64,000 nt of DNA from Pectobacterium betavasculorum (GCF_000749845.1 NZ_JQHM01000009.1:57514-121513); one strand, 5' to 3'; shown: positions 37,784 to 48,265, counted from the stretch's first letter. Numbers and translations: made by a program. The notes: generated from the letters alone by a model not told the origin.

Positions 37784-38167
37784 ATGGTTACTGGTATTCA
37801 AATCACCAAGGCTAACGACAGCGCGCTGATCAATTCTTTCTGGTTGCTGGATGAAGAAAAATCACAGGCGCGTTGCGTGTGTGCTAAATCGGGTTATAGC
37901 GAAGATCAAATCGTTCCGGTGAGCGATCTGGGGCAGATTGAGTATCGTGAAATTCCGCTGGAAATCAAACCTGAAGTGCGTGTGGAAGGCGGTCAACACC
38001 TGAACGTAAATGTTCTGCGCCGTGAGACGCTGGAAGATGCCGTTAAGCATCCGGAAAACTATCCACAGCTGACTATCCGCGTATCTGGCTACGCTGTGCG
38101 TTTCAATTCACTGACGCCAGAGCAGCAGCGCGACGTTATCGCGCGTACTTTTACCGCAAGCCTGTAA
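37784..38167 (+). CDS. grcA: Autonomous glycyl radical cofactor GrcA
   Basis: A 127-residue spare part that replaces the oxygen-damaged glycyl radical domain of pyruvate formate-lyase and restores its activity. The radical site is the glycine in [18 protein letters not shown], the C-terminal motif shared with PflB. The protein is the family length. Regulation is well marked: two FNR-like sites 53 bp apart upstream. It was formerly yfiD. It is followed by a terminator and the convergent srmB. Confidence 0.97.
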   Translation: MVTGIQITKANDSALINSFWLLDEEKSQARCVCAKSGYSEDQIVPVSDLGQIEYREIPLEIKPEVRVEGGQHLNVNVLRRETLEDAVKHPENYPQLTIRVSGYAVRFNSLTPEQQRDVIARTFTASL

Positions 38168-38190
38168 GTTGTTACTTAAGCTTTAACAGA

Positions 38191-38214
38191 AAGGGAGCCG
38201 AAGCTCCCTTTTTT
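38191..38214. terminator. Intrinsic terminator after grcA
   Basis: GGGAGC (38193-38198) pairs with GCTCCC (38203-38208) around a CGAA loop, with A residues before and six T residues after. Confidence 0.9.
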
Positions 38215-38236
38215 ATGTCTCTATTTTATAGAAACT

Positions 38237-39562
38237 TTATTCAGCCGACGGTTCGTCGGTTTTCTTTGTTGGTTGACGACGCTTACCAACATTTTTACTG
38301 TCGCGATCGCGAACCTTCACTTTAATTTTTTCTTTTTCCTTCTCTTTTTTCTCTTTCCGCTTGGCGAGCACTTTTTTCGACGGTTTGCCCGTCGTTTTGG
38401 CGCTTGGCGCTTTGGTCTCTGGGCGAAGCTCTTCAATGACGCGCGGTTTTAGCGGCTCATTCAGGTAGCGGCTGATTTTTCCCAGCAGCAGGTGATCGTG
38501 AGCTTCAACGAAAGAGATGGCACAGCCTTTGCGACCCGCGCGGCCGGTGCGGCCGATACGGTGAAGGTAAGTATCTGCTGTGCGCGGCAAGTCGAAGTTA
38601 AATACGTGGCTGACATCGTCAATATCGATGCCACGCGCTGCGATATCGGTTGCCACCAGCACGTTAACCCGACCGTCGCTCATGCGTTTGATCGCCTCGT
38701 TGCGCTTGGCTTGCACCATTTCGCCTTCGAGATAGCATGAGTTAATGCCAGCTTCATGCAGCCAGGATACGAGCTCATGCACCCGCTCACGCTTGCGTAC
38801 AAAGATGATAGAACGCGTAACATCTGGCTGTTTTAACTGATGGCAAAGCAGGGCCGTTTTGTGTTTGAGATCGTCGGCACGGTAATACCATTGCAGAATT
38901 TTTTTACGTTCCCGACGTGATGGATCGGACTCGATCTCAACCGGTTCGTTGAGCAGACGCTCGGCGAAATCCTTGATCGCGTCCCCTTCCAGCGTCGCAG
39001 AAAACAGCAGGGTTTGCTTGCGCCAGCGGGTTTCTCCGGCGATGTGTTCAATATCTTGGGCAAAGCCCATATCCAGCATTCTGTCCGCTTCGTCCAGAAT
39101 CAGCGTTTCTACCGCGCGGCAATCAAAGTTTTCTTCTTTGATGTATTGCATCAGACGGCCAGTTGTCGCGACGACGACATCCTGATTTTCACTGAACACT
39201 TCCGCGTGGTTCATATATGCCACGCCGCCAGTGATAGTGGCGATATCCAGATGCGTATGTGCTGCGAATGCTCGCGCCTGATCGGCTACCTGCATGGCGA
39301 GTTCACGCGTTGGCGTGAGGATCAGAATACGAGGTGGACCTGATTTTTTACGAGGGAAATCGATAAGATGCTGCAAAACCGGCAGCAGATAAGCGGCGGT
39401 TTTACCTGTTCCTGTTGGCGCGGAGCCCAGTACGTCACGGCCTTCCATCGCCGGAGGAATTGCCTCGGCTTGAATCGCAGTCGGACGTTCATAACCCATA
39501 TCACGCAGGGCGTCTAACAGGCTTTCATCAAGATCGAGCTCGGAAAAATTGGTTACAGTCAT
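38237..39562 (-). CDS. srmB: ATP-dependent RNA helicase SrmB
   Basis: A DEAD-box helicase of 441 residues that assists early assembly of the 50S ribosomal subunit. The Q motif is ERPTAIQAEAIP, motif I is APTGTGKTAAY near residue 50, the DEAD box is ILDEADRMLDMGF near residue 156, motif III is FSATLEG, and motif VI is HRIGRTGRAGRKG. The C-terminal tail from about residue 385 is lysine-rich and charged, as usual for SrmB. It is divergent from trmN6, as in E. coli. Confidence 0.97.
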   Translation of the reverse strand: MTVTNFSELDLDESLLDALRDMGYERPTAIQAEAIPPAMEGRDVLGSAPTGTGKTAAYLLPVLQHLIDFPRKKSGPPRILILTPTRELAMQVADQARAFAAHTHLDIATITGGVAYMNHAEVFSENQDVVVATTGRLMQYIKEENFDCRAVETLILDEADRMLDMGFAQDIEHIAGETRWRKQTLLFSATLEGDAIKDFAERLLNEPVEIESDPSRRERKKILQWYYRADDLKHKTALLCHQLKQPDVTRSIIFVRKRERVHELVSWLHEAGINSCYLEGEMVQAKRNEAIKRMSDGRVNVLVATDIAARGIDIDDVSHVFNFDLPRTADTYLHRIGRTGRAGRKGCAISFVEAHDHLLLGKISRYLNEPLKPRVIEELRPETKAPSAKTTGKPSKKVLAKRKEKKEKEKEKIKVKVRDRDSKNVGKRRQPTKKTDEPSAE

Positions 39563-39696
39563 GGTCTACCTCTATTTGGGGCGCCGATTATAGACGGATT
39601 GGCCGGTTTCTTCACCTGTTTAAGCAGACATCGGCACTTTTCCTGCATTGATGTTTCACCTATGCTACTGCGGTTTGCGTTTGGAATCTTATTTTC

Positions 39697-40443
39697 ATGA
39701 GTCATCAGGCTGATAATAAACTGACATTGCGTCGGGATGGATTTACCTTCAAGCAATTCTTTGTGGCGCACGATCGCTGTGCAATGAAGGTGGGGACCGA
39801 TGGCATTCTTCTGGGTGCGTGGACACCGGTGTCCTCAGCCACGCGGGTCCTGGATATCGGCAGTGGTTCTGGCCTCCTCGCGTTGATGCTGGCGCAACGT
39901 TCCGAGCCGCATGTTCGGATTGATGCCGTTGAGCTGGATAGCGCCGCCAGTCAGCAGGCGAGAGAAAACGTTGCCGTTTCTCCATGGGCGGAAAGAATAG
40001 CGGTTTATACTGAAGATATCGTGGATTTCACCGCGACGCGATTCTCTGAGTATTCGTTGATTATAAGCAATCCGCCTTATTTCTCGCCGGGGATCGCGTG
40101 TGGTTCAGCTCAGCGTGAGCAGGCGCGCTACACCACATTGTTAACCCATGAAGTGCTATTGGGCTGCGCTCATCAACTCTTGATGCCTGAGGGGATTTTT
40201 TGCGTAGTGCTGCCCGTTCAGGTTGCGGAGCACTTTATCCCGCTGGCGCAGCAACACAATTGGCACGTCCAACAGCAGCTTCTCGTATCTGAACAGGAAG
40301 ATAGACCAGCGCATCGCGTTTTGCTGGCGCTGTCTCGCGAAGAAAAGGAGTGTGTGAGTTCTTGGTTGGCTATACGTGATGCAGAAAGACGTTATTCGAC
40401 GGATTTTCAGCAACTGACAAAAGATTTTTATCTTTTCATGTAG
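39697..40443 (+). CDS. trmN6: tRNA(1)(Val) adenine-37-N6-methyltransferase
   Basis: Methylates A37 of tRNA-Val, next to the anticodon. It is 248 residues with a Rossmann methyltransferase fold: the SAM-binding loop [17 protein letters not shown] is near residue 50 and the N6-adenine catalytic motif NPPYFSPG near residue 125. Formerly yfiC. It converges with nadB, and a 9-bp stem terminator lies between them. Its substrate tRNA-Val is encoded three times about 6 kb to the left. Confidence 0.95.
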   Translation: MSHQADNKLTLRRDGFTFKQFFVAHDRCAMKVGTDGILLGAWTPVSSATRVLDIGSGSGLLALMLAQRSEPHVRIDAVELDSAASQQARENVAVSPWAERIAVYTEDIVDFTATRFSEYSLIISNPPYFSPGIACGSAQREQARYTTLLTHEVLLGCAHQLLMPEGIFCVVLPVQVAEHFIPLAQQHNWHVQQQLLVSEQEDRPAHRVLLALSREEKECVSSWLAIRDAERRYSTDFQQLTKDFYLFM

Positions 40444-40445
40444 GT

Positions 40446-40476
40446 GGCAGACGCTTTGTTGCCGCGTCTGCCTTTT
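40446..40476 (+). terminator. Intrinsic terminator after trmN6
   Basis: GGCAGACGC (40446-40454) pairs with GCGTCTGCC (40464-40472) and is followed by four T residues. It lies between the convergent trmN6 and nadB. Confidence 0.85.
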
Positions 40477-40497
40477 CTGAACTACGATTTTTATGAA

Positions 40498-42099
40498 TTA
40501 TGGCACCAGAATCGTTGGTGTCGGTGCTTCGAACTGTTCTGGATAGTCCAGCGTATAATGCAGCCCGCGGCTTTCTTTCCTTTCCAACGCACAGCGGACG
40601 ATGAGTTCGGCGACCTGCACCAGATTACGTAGCTCCAGCAAATTGTTGGAAATGCGGAAGTGGGAGTAGTACTCATTAATTTCCTGCTGAAGCAGATGGA
40701 TTCGGCGTTGCGCCCGTTCCAGCCGCTTGGTGGTCCGCACGATCCCAACGTAGTCCCACATAAACAGACGCAGTTCGTGCCAGTTATGCTGGATCACTAC
40801 CTGTTCGTCGGAGTTGTCGACCTGGCTTTCATCCCAATCCGGCAATTTTTTTACCGCTTTGATTTGCGGTAAACGCTGCAAAATATCCTCGGCGGCTGAC
40901 CAGCCATAAACCAGGCATTCCAGCAGTGAATTGGATGCCATGCGGTTTGCGCCGTGCAATCCGGTATAGCTGACTTCGCCAATCGCATACAGGCCGTCAA
41001 GGTCGGTACGCCCATGCTGGTCGACCATCACTCCGCCACAGGTATAGTGCGCTGCCGGGACGATCGGTATGGCTTCTCGCGTCAGATCAATGCCGAGAGA
41101 CTGTAGCTTTTCATCGATAGTAGGGAAGTGCTGTTTGATGAACGCTTCCGGCTTGTGGCTGATATCCAGATACATACAGTCTGCACCAAGCCGTTTCATC
41201 TCATGGTCAATCGCTCGGGCGACCACATCACGCGGAGCCAACTCGCCCCTTGCATCGAAATCGGGCATAAAGCGGGAGCCGTCAGGGCGCTTGAGGTATG
41301 CGCCTTCACCGCGTAACGCTTCCGTTAGCAGGAAATTTCGCGCCTGCGGATGGAACAGGCAGGTCGGGTGAAATTGATTGAATTCCAGATTTGCCACACG
41401 ACAACCCGCACGCCACGCCATGGCGATACCGTCGCCGGAGGAAATATCCGGATTCGTGGTGTATTGATAAACTTTGGATGCGCCACCGGTCGCTAAAACT
41501 ACCGTTTTCGCCCGGCAGGATTCGACGCGTTCCCGTTCACGGCTCCATATATAAGCACCAATAATACGACGAGTACCGGGCAAACCCAGCTTATTGGAGG
41601 TAATTAAATCGACGGCGTTACAGCGTTCCATAATCTTAATATTCGGATGGGATAACGCTCTCTGCACCAGCGTATTTTCCACTTCTTTTCCGGTTGCATC
41701 CGCTGCGTGCAGAATCCGACGGTGGCTATGTCCACCTTCGCGCGTGAGATGATAGCGTTCTTCGCCGCTGGTGCTGGTTTCGGTATCGAATAGCACGCCT
41801 TGTTCTATCAGCCATTGCACGCAGTGTTTGGCATTACTGGCGATGAATTCAACGGCCTCCCTTTCACACAGGCCATCACCAGCGATCAATGTATCGTCGA
41901 TATGAGAATCAATTGTGTCGGTTTCATCGAAAACGGCTGCGATGCCGCCTTGAGCATAAAACGTCGCGCCTTCGTTGAGTGGGCCTTTGCTTAGTACCGT
42001 CACGTTGGCCTGTGAAGCCAGCCGCAGCGCGAGTGAAAGCCCGGCAGCACCGCTGCCAATGATTAAAACATCACAGACGTGTTCAGTGGTCGTTTGCAT
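40498..42099 (-). CDS. nadB: L-aspartate oxidase
   Basis: An FAD enzyme of 533 residues that oxidises aspartate to iminoaspartate, the first step of de novo NAD synthesis. The dinucleotide-binding loop is [17 protein letters not shown] near residue 10. Further landmarks are [36 protein letters not shown] and the FAD-contacting [19 protein letters not shown] near residue 365. It is transcribed divergently from rpoE, as in E. coli. Confidence 0.97.
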   Translation of the reverse strand: MQTTTEHVCDVLIIGSGAAGLSLALRLASQANVTVLSKGPLNEGATFYAQGGIAAVFDETDTIDSHIDDTLIAGDGLCEREAVEFIASNAKHCVQWLIEQGVLFDTETSTSGEERYHLTREGGHSHRRILHAADATGKEVENTLVQRALSHPNIKIMERCNAVDLITSNKLGLPGTRRIIGAYIWSRERERVESCRAKTVVLATGGASKVYQYTTNPDISSGDGIAMAWRAGCRVANLEFNQFHPTCLFHPQARNFLLTEALRGEGAYLKRPDGSRFMPDFDARGELAPRDVVARAIDHEMKRLGADCMYLDISHKPEAFIKQHFPTIDEKLQSLGIDLTREAIPIVPAAHYTCGGVMVDQHGRTDLDGLYAIGEVSYTGLHGANRMASNSLLECLVYGWSAAEDILQRLPQIKAVKKLPDWDESQVDNSDEQVVIQHNWHELRLFMWDYVGIVRTTKRLERAQRRIHLLQQEINEYYSHFRISNNLLELRNLVQVAELIVRCALERKESRGLHYTLDYPEQFEAPTPTILVP

Positions 42100-42493
42100 G
42101 GTCGTGTCGTGGATGCAAAAAGAAGAGGAATTCCGATGTTAGCACCCAACGGTTGATTGCAGTATGGGTTTTTAGCCCCTTACGCTATAAAGAATAAGCG
42201 GATGATGGAGCATGGTGAATCGTGCGAATACCTTGGATTTATCGTATCATCCTCGCAAGAACGTAGAACCCTCAGATGAAGACAATTTTTTTGATGAAGA
42301 CAATGTGTAATGAAGAGAATGCGTCATGATACGCATCGCAAAGACGAGTAACGGCGCTAAGTAAAAGAAAAATGATGGCTCGGAACTTTATTGAATGTCT
42401 TGGTTCTAATGAGGAGCTTGCTCTAAATATGACTTATATAGCTGGCAGTACTATTTTATGTGTGGAGAACGGTTTGAGTAGAGATTACCTCGG
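42100..42493. other. Intergenic region nadB-rpoE
   Basis: Holds the rpoE regulatory region. Besides the sigma-E promoter and the leader reading frame described separately, there are direct repeats GATGAAGACAAT at 42274-42285 and 42292-42303, with a degenerate third (AATGAAGAGAAT, 42308-42319). No other gene is seen. Confidence 0.7.
42382..42409 (+). promoter_or_regulatory. Sigma-E promoter of rpoE
   Basis: GGAACTT (42382-42388) and TCTAA (42405-42409), separated by 16 bp, match the sigma-E consensus perfectly. This supports autoregulation of rpoE as in E. coli. The start of transcription would be near 42416. Confidence 0.92.
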
Positions 42494-42497
42494 ATGA
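42429..42497 (+). CDS. rseD: Leader reading frame overlapping the rpoE start (rseD-like)
   Basis: A 22-codon frame, MTYIAGSTILCVENGLSRDY followed by LG, whose stop TGA overlaps the rpoE ATG as ATGA. Read from an upstream ATG at 42372 it would be 42 codons, but the sigma-E transcript would begin after that ATG and include only the shorter version. rpoE itself lacks a good ribosome-binding sequence, which fits translational coupling. In E. coli an upstream frame called rseD is reported to overlap and couple to rpoE in this way. The identity is by position, not by peptide homology that I can verify. Confidence 0.5.
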   Translation: MTYIAGSTILCVENGLSRDYLG

Positions 42498-43069
42498 GCG
42501 AGCAACTGGCAGATCAGGTTCTGGTCGAGCGAGTCCAAAAAGGCGATCAAAAATCGTTTAACTTGTTGGTCGTTCGTTATCAGCATAAGGTAGCGAGCCT
42601 GGTATCGCGGTATGTTCCTCAAGGGGACGTGCCGGACGTGGTACAGGAATCGTTTATTAAAGCGTATCGCGCGCTGGAATCATTCCGCGGCGATAGTGCG
42701 TTCTATACGTGGCTGTATCGTATTGCAGTGAATACGGCCAAGAATTATCTGGTAGCTCAGGGCCGCCGCCCGCCTTCCAGCGACATTGATGCTAATGACG
42801 CAGAAAACTACGAAAATGCGGGCGCACTGAAAGAAATATCGAACCCTGAGAATTTAATGTTGTCAGAAGAATTACGAAGCATAGTTTTCCGAACCATCGA
42901 GTCTTTGCCGGAAGATTTACGTTTAGCGATTACGCTGCGTGAGTTGGACGGTTTAAGTTACGAAGAGATTGCTGTGATTATGGATTGTCCCGTCGGCACT
43001 GTTCGTTCTCGTATTTTCCGAGCGCGGGAAGCTATTGATAATAAAGTACAACCGCTTATTCAGCGCTAA
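42494..43069 (+). CDS. rpoE: RNA polymerase sigma-E factor
   Basis: The ECF sigma factor for envelope stress, 191 residues as in E. coli. Region 2 reads FNLLVVRYQHKVASLVSRYV and then DVVQESFIKAYRALESFRGD. Region 4 has LRLAITLRELDGLSYEEIAV with the recognition helix in CPVGTVRSRIFRAREAI. It heads rpoE-rseA-rseB-rseC and is preceded by its own consensus promoter. It has no clear Shine-Dalgarno sequence; the preceding bases are ATTACCTCGG. Confidence 0.98.
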   Translation: MSEQLADQVLVERVQKGDQKSFNLLVVRYQHKVASLVSRYVPQGDVPDVVQESFIKAYRALESFRGDSAFYTWLYRIAVNTAKNYLVAQGRRPPSSDIDANDAENYENAGALKEISNPENLMLSEELRSIVFRTIESLPEDLRLAITLRELDGLSYEEIAVIMDCPVGTVRSRIFRAREAIDNKVQPLIQR

Positions 43070-43128
43070 CGAGTGTTTTCTGTTATGCGCATGACTAATG
43101 ATGGATTTGACAAGGTAAGGGTGTCGGT

Positions 43129-43776
43129 ATGCAGAAAGAGAAACTTTCCGCTTTAATGGATGGCGAAGCAGTAGATTCCGAACTGTTAGGCGCATTGTCA
43201 CGCGATGACGCGTTACAGCAAAGTTGGCAAAGTTATCATCTAATTCGTGATACGTTGCGGGGTGATGTCAGTGAAAACGTGATTCACCTGGACATCGCTT
43301 CTCGCGTTGCCGCTGCAATCGAAAAAGAGCCTGTTCGTCTGGTTCCACAAGCGCAGCCTGAATCTCAGCCACAACCTGTCGAATGGACGAAAATGCCTTT
43401 CTGGCACAAAATCCGTCCGTGGGGTAGCCAACTGACGCAAGTCGGTGTCGCCGCCTGCGTGTCCTTAGCGGTGATCGTCGGCGTACAAAATTATCAGCAG
43501 GGTAACGCACCTGAACATGTTGTCGAATCCGGCGTGTTTAGCACCTTACCCGCTATGGGAACTGCCTCTCCAGTGAGTCTGGGCGTGCCGTCTGAAAATG
43601 TTGCCCCTCACAGTGGTCAACAGAAATCCGATATGCAGCGTAATCGTCTTAACGCCATTTTACAGGACTACGAATTACAGCGCCGGCTACATGCTGAGCA
43701 CGCTCTGCCGCAAGACGATCAGCAAGCGGCCATTCAGGTTCCCGGCACTCAATCATTAGGAACACAGTCTCGTTAA
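43129..43776 (+). CDS. rseA: Anti-sigma-E factor RseA
   Basis: An inner membrane anti-sigma factor of 215 residues that holds sigma-E until cut by DegS and RseP. The cytoplasmic sigma-binding domain starts MQKEKLSALMDGEAVDSELL. The single membrane helix is about residues 102-122 (LTQVGVAACVSLAVIVGVQ). The periplasmic part contains the RseB-binding region and Gln-rich stretches. Its end overlaps the rseB start by one base, so the two are coupled. Confidence 0.96.
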   Translation: MQKEKLSALMDGEAVDSELLGALSRDDALQQSWQSYHLIRDTLRGDVSENVIHLDIASRVAAAIEKEPVRLVPQAQPESQPQPVEWTKMPFWHKIRPWGSQLTQVGVAACVSLAVIVGVQNYQQGNAPEHVVESGVFSTLPAMGTASPVSLGVPSENVAPHSGQQKSDMQRNRLNAILQDYELQRRLHAEHALPQDDQQAAIQVPGTQSLGTQSR

Positions 43777-44738
43777 TGAAGCGTGTTTGGTCCGCCGTCT
43801 GTTTTCTGATTGGCAGCCTGTTTTATTCTACCTTCGCCCCGGCTCAGAATGTTGAGCCGGGCGCGTTGCTGCAACAGATGAATAGCGCCGTTCGTTCTCT
43901 GAATTACGAAATTTCATTTATTAACATCACTCTGCAAGGATTTGAGTCAGTGCGGTATCGCCATGCCGTAGTCAATAATCGTTCCTTGGCGCAGTTGCTG
44001 TTTATGGATGGGCCGCGACGCGAAATTTTGCAGCGTGGTAATGAGGTCAGCTACTTTGATCCCGGTTTTGAGCCGTTTACGCTAGCCAGCGATCATATCG
44101 TAGATTCTCTCCCTTCTCTGGTTTTCGCTGATTTCCAGAAACTCTCGCCTTATTATGATTTTATTCCCGCCGACGGAAGGGTGCGTATTGCCGATCGTCT
44201 GGCATCAGGGATTCGAGTCATTTCCCGAGATGGTACGCGCTACAGCTACATGGTGTGGATTGATGCGGAATCGAAACTTCCCTTGCGCATTGATCTACAG
44301 GATCGCAATGGTGACAAACGGTTGGAGCAATTCTTAACAACATCGCTGATTGTTGATGATGATGTGGTTAGCGTGATGCGTCCGTTGGAAGGGATCAAAC
44401 TTCCCCCTGTGTTACCCACGCCTGCTACAGAAAAAGGTGATTTTACCTGGGAGCCAGAATGGCTGCCTGCGGGGATGAAAGCGCTTTCGCACAGCAAAAA
44501 AGTATTGCCCGGCTCGTCTATTCCGATTGAAACACGTCTGTACAGCGATGGTTTGTTTAGCTTCTCGATTAACATTAGCCCGTCTTCTGACGTGAGTGAG
44601 GAACAGTCTCTGCTCACGGGACGACGTTCTATTCATACCGTCATGCGGGGAAATCGCGAGATTACCGTTGTCGGTGATATTCCCCCCTCGACGGCTAAGC
44701 GCGTGGCTGACAGTATCGTTCTGAAGGCGCAACCATGA
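43776..44738 (+). CDS. rseB: Sigma-E regulator RseB, periplasmic
   Basis: A periplasmic protein of 320 residues that binds RseA and shields it from DegS; it senses lipopolysaccharide intermediates. The signal peptide covers residues 1-23 (VCFLIGSLFYSTFAPAQ). The large lipoprotein-like N-terminal domain starts GALLQQMNSAVRSLNYE, and the small C-terminal domain begins near PEWLPAGMKALSH. Family length is about 318. It overlaps rseC by 4 bp. Confidence 0.96.
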   Translation: MKRVWSAVCFLIGSLFYSTFAPAQNVEPGALLQQMNSAVRSLNYEISFINITLQGFESVRYRHAVVNNRSLAQLLFMDGPRREILQRGNEVSYFDPGFEPFTLASDHIVDSLPSLVFADFQKLSPYYDFIPADGRVRIADRLASGIRVISRDGTRYSYMVWIDAESKLPLRIDLQDRNGDKRLEQFLTTSLIVDDDVVSVMRPLEGIKLPPVLPTPATEKGDFTWEPEWLPAGMKALSHSKKVLPGSSIPIETRLYSDGLFSFSINISPSSDVSEEQSLLTGRRSIHTVMRGNREITVVGDIPPSTAKRVADSIVLKAQP

Positions 44739-45187
44739 TCAAAGAGTGGGCAACGGTTGTGTCATGGCAGGATGGCATCGCAGAGTTGCGGTGTGAGCCG
44801 AGTGCGGGATGTGGCAGTTGTAAATCCCGTTCGTCGTGTGGGACGGGCTTGTTAAGCCAGCTCGGGCTTTCCGCTGAAAATACGCTGTATGTTCCTTACG
44901 ATCGACCTTTAGAGGTCGGGCAAAAAGTGGAATTGGGTATTTCAGAAGGGCGATTACTACTTTCTGCTGCTCTGGTTTACTTCGTCCCGCTGGTTGGATT
45001 GCTGATCGGGGCGGCGATATTCCAAACGCTATTCGGTACCGATTTGGCTGCCGTTATCGGCGCGTTGTTGGGCGGGGGGGGCGCGTTTATCGGCGTGAAG
45101 CAATGGGCAAAACGGTTAGGTAAAAATAAGCGTTATGAGCCTGTTATCCTGCAAATTGCGTTGTCTGGCACTCTCTTACAAAATTGA
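44735..45187 (+). CDS. rseC: RseC family protein, SoxR-reducing/sigma-E operon
   Basis: An inner membrane protein of 150 residues. The cytoplasmic N-terminus contains a cysteine cluster, CGSCKSRSSCGTG near residue 27, then two adjacent membrane helices (about residues 75-117). RseC helps RsxABCDGE reduce SoxR and has a minor positive effect on sigma-E. It is the last gene of the operon. About 300 bp separate it from lepA. Confidence 0.94.
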   Translation: MIKEWATVVSWQDGIAELRCEPSAGCGSCKSRSSCGTGLLSQLGLSAENTLYVPYDRPLEVGQKVELGISEGRLLLSAALVYFVPLVGLLIGAAIFQTLFGTDLAAVIGALLGGGGAFIGVKQWAKRLGKNKRYEPVILQIALSGTLLQN

Positions 45188-45483
45188 CCTGTGAGCCTGA
45201 GCATAAATGGCGTGCGATGCGGAGACTGTGTTCAGTATTTTGTTATCTTTCGACACGATGTTTACCACGTAATGACACTTTACTTCCTGCTTTCCTCTTG
45301 TTGTCCTGCTATTCCAAATAAAACCGTCATAATCAAGGGGAATGCACCGGACATGACTAGGTTTTCACGCTTCTCGCATGTAGAATGCTGCGATTCAGGT
45401 GGAATAACATCGCTGCTGTTTCCACCTATGCGCATGCCCATCGGCAAGAATTTCAGGAATATCAAGGTAGAAAAATTTTTATA
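45188..45483. other. Intergenic region rseC-lepA
   Basis: A frame of 97 codons (45191-45484) spans it and ends overlapping the lepA ATG, but it lacks homology and a ribosome-binding site, so I do not call it a gene. The lepA promoter presumably lies here; I see no decisive motif. Confidence 0.55.
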
Positions 45484-47283
45484 ATGAAGCATATACGAAA
45501 TTTCTCCATTATTGCCCATATCGACCACGGTAAATCAACGCTATCTGACCGTATTATCCAGATTTGTGGCGGTTTAACCGAGCGTGAAATGGCTGCGCAG
45601 GTTCTGGATTCCATGGATCTGGAGCGTGAACGCGGAATAACGATTAAAGCACAAAGCGTGACGCTGGATTATAAAGCGCAGGACGGCCAAACCTACCAGC
45701 TAAACTTCATTGATACGCCTGGGCACGTTGACTTCTCTTATGAGGTTTCCCGCTCGCTCGCTGCCTGTGAGGGCGCGTTGCTTGTTGTTGATGCTGGGCA
45801 GGGGGTTGAAGCTCAAACGTTGGCCAACTGCTATACCGCGTTGGATATGAATCTGGAAGTGGTGCCGGTTCTGAACAAGATCGACCTGCCTGCTGCTGAC
45901 CCAGATCGTGTTGCTCAGGAAATTGAAGATATCGTCGGTATTGATGCTACCGATGCTGTGCGCTGTTCTGCAAAAACAGGGATTGGCGTGCCGGATGTAT
46001 TGGAGCGCCTGGTTCGTGATATTCCAGCGCCGGAAGGCAGCCCTGATGAACCGTTGCAGGCGCTGATTATCGACTCTTGGTTCGATAACTACCTTGGCGT
46101 TGTGTCGCTGGTACGTATCAAAAACGGCACAATGCGCAAAGGCGACAAAATTAAGGTAATGAGTACAGGTCAGGTTTATAACGCCGACCGTCTCGGTATT
46201 TTTACACCGAAGCAGATCGACCGCGATGTATTGAACTGTGGCGAAGTAGGCTGGCTGGTTTGCGCCATCAAAGATATTTTGGGTGCGCCAGTCGGGGATA
46301 CGCTAACGTTGGCGCGCCATCCGGCTGAAAAAGCGCTGCCGGGCTTCAAAAAAGTCAAACCTCAGGTTTATGCCGGTCTGTTCCCGATCAGTTCCGACGA
46401 CTATGAAGCATTCCGTGATGCGTTAGGCAAGTTGAGCCTCAATGATGCCTCTCTGTTCTATGAGCCGGAAAGCTCCACTGCGCTAGGCTTTGGCTTCCGC
46501 TGTGGCTTTCTTGGTCTGTTGCACATGGAGATCATTCAGGAACGTCTGGAGCGTGAGTACGATCTGGAACTGATCACCACGGCACCAACAGTAGTGTATG
46601 AAGTAGAAACGACGGCGAAAGAAACCATTTATGTTGATAGCCCGTCTAAACTGCCGCCGTTGAATAATATCCAGGAACTGCGCGAACCGATTGCCGAGTG
46701 TCACATGCTGATGCCTCAGGAATATTTGGGCAACGTAATTACGCTCTGTATTGAGAAGCGTGGCGTGCAGACGAACATGGTGTATCACGGTAATCAGGTG
46801 GCGTTGACGTATGAAATCCCGATGGCTGAAGTGGTGCTCGATTTCTTTGATCGCCTGAAATCAACCTCTCGTGGCTATGCATCGCTGGATTACGGCTTCA
46901 AACGTTTCCAGACATCGGACATGGTGCGCGTTGATGTATTAATCAACAACGAGCGTGTCGATGCATTAGCTCTGATTACTCACCGTGATAATTCACAATA
47001 TCGTGGTCGTGAATTCGTCGAAAAGATGAAAGAACTTATTCCGCGTCAGCAGTTTGATATTGCGATTCAGGCTGCGATTGGTAACCACATTATTGCGCGC
47101 TCTACGGTTAAGCAATTGCGTAAAAACGTACTGGCCAAGTGTTATGGTGGCGACGTCAGCCGTAAGAAGAAACTGTTGCAGAAACAGAAAGACGGTAAGA
47201 AACGGATGAAGCAGGTCGGCAACGTCGAACTGCCGCAAGAGGCGTTTCTGGCAATTTTGCACGTCGGCAAAGACAGTAAATAA
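45484..47283 (+). CDS. lepA: Elongation factor 4 (LepA), ribosome back-translocase
   Basis: A translational GTPase of 599 residues. Domain I has the G1 motif [14 protein letters not shown] at the very N-terminus, G2 RGITIK, G3 DTPGHVDF and G4 NKIDLP. The C-terminal half includes the LepA-specific domain with [20 protein letters not shown], the conserved signature, ending in LHVGKDSK. The start [18 protein letters not shown] is chosen by homology; a longer frame from 45385 has no counterpart. It is followed after 16 bp by lepB. Confidence 0.97.
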   Translation: MKHIRNFSIIAHIDHGKSTLSDRIIQICGGLTEREMAAQVLDSMDLERERGITIKAQSVTLDYKAQDGQTYQLNFIDTPGHVDFSYEVSRSLAACEGALLVVDAGQGVEAQTLANCYTALDMNLEVVPVLNKIDLPAADPDRVAQEIEDIVGIDATDAVRCSAKTGIGVPDVLERLVRDIPAPEGSPDEPLQALIIDSWFDNYLGVVSLVRIKNGTMRKGDKIKVMSTGQVYNADRLGIFTPKQIDRDVLNCGEVGWLVCAIKDILGAPVGDTLTLARHPAEKALPGFKKVKPQVYAGLFPISSDDYEAFRDALGKLSLNDASLFYEPESSTALGFGFRCGFLGLLHMEIIQERLEREYDLELITTAPTVVYEVETTAKETIYVDSPSKLPPLNNIQELREPIAECHMLMPQEYLGNVITLCIEKRGVQTNMVYHGNQVALTYEIPMAEVVLDFFDRLKSTSRGYASLDYGFKRFQTSDMVRVDVLINNERVDALALITHRDNSQYRGREFVEKMKELIPRQQFDIAIQAAIGNHIIARSTVKQLRKNVLAKCYGGDVSRKKKLLQKQKDGKKRMKQVGNVELPQEAFLAILHVGKDSK

Positions 47284-47299
47284 ATTCTGAGGAGTTGGC

Positions 47300-48265
47300 A
47301 TGGCCAATATGTTTGCCGTAATTCTGGCATTGGTGACGCTGGTCACGGGGATTGTCTGGTGTTTAGAGCGCTTCGTCTGGGAACCCGCTCGTCGGAAAAA
47401 ATTTGCCGCTATGAGCGGTGCCGACCTGGCTGATGGCGCGGTTTCATCGAAAGCCATTGTACAACCTGGCTGGATCGAGACGATAGCATCCGTATTCCCT
47501 GTTGTTGCTTTGGTGTTGGTTGTGCGCTCCTTTATTTATGAGCCGTTTCAAATTCCATCTGGTTCGATGATGCCGACGCTATTGATCGGTGATTTTATCC
47601 TGGTGGAAAAATTTGCCTATGGCATTAAAGAACCCTTCACGCAACAAACGCTGATTGAAACGGGGCACCCGAAGCGTGGCGATGTGGTGGTGTTTAAATA
47701 TCCGTCCGATCCGAAGGTGGACTTCATCAAACGGGTGGTTGGCGTGCCTGGCGATCGCGTCAGCTATAACCCGATGACCAAGCAGGTCACGATTCGTCCA
47801 TCCTGTCAGGGGCAACAGGCGTGTGATACGGCTCTGGCGGTCACGTACAGTAATGTGCAACCTAGTGACTTTGTTCAGACTTTCAATCAGCCCGGTGTGG
47901 AAGCGCGTGGTGGTTTCTATCAGGTGCCTGCCAATGACAACAGCGTAGAGGGGGTTCGCATGGGCGCACGCAAAGAGTCATTAGGCAATGTAACACACAA
48001 TATTCTGTTGGTGCCGGGTCAGCAGGATCAACTCGGTGGTTATTATAAGCAATCACAGCAGCAGCTTGCGACATGGGTTGTCCCGACCGGGCACTACTTC
48101 ATGATGGGTGATAACCGAGACAACAGTCTGGATAGTCGCTACTGGGGTTTTGTACCGGAGAGAAATCTGGTCGGTAAAGCTACTGCTATCTGGATGAGCT
48201 TTGAGAAGCAGGAAGGTGAATGGCCTACTGGTGTACGTTTGAGCCGCATCGGTGGTATTCATTAA
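47300..48265 (+). CDS. lepB: Signal peptidase I
   Basis: Cleaves signal peptides of exported proteins at the periplasmic face of the inner membrane. It is 321 residues with two N-terminal membrane segments (residues 4-20 and about 60-78). The catalytic Ser is about residue 89 in IPSGSMMPTL and the general-base Lys about 144 in FIKRVVGVPGD. The C-terminal box GDNRDNSLDSRYWGFVP is present. It forms an operon with lepA, as in E. coli. A 290-bp leader separates it from rnc. Confidence 0.97.
   Translation: MANMFAVILALVTLVTGIVWCLERFVWEPARRKKFAAMSGADLADGAVSSKAIVQPGWIETIASVFPVVALVLVVRSFIYEPFQIPSGSMMPTLLIGDFILVEKFAYGIKEPFTQQTLIETGHPKRGDVVVFKYPSDPKVDFIKRVVGVPGDRVSYNPMTKQVTIRPSCQGQQACDTALAVTYSNVQPSDFVQTFNQPGVEARGGFYQVPANDNSVEGVRMGARKESLGNVTHNILLVPGQQDQLGGYYKQSQQQLATWVVPTGHYFMMGDNRDNSLDSRYWGFVPERNLVGKATAIWMSFEKQEGEWPTGVRLSRIGGIH

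Noticed and set aside
45191..45484. 97-codon frame between rseC and lepA, ending on the lepA ATG
   Set aside because: No ribosome-binding site, no recognisable motif, cysteine-rich random-looking composition; more likely chance in the lepA leader.
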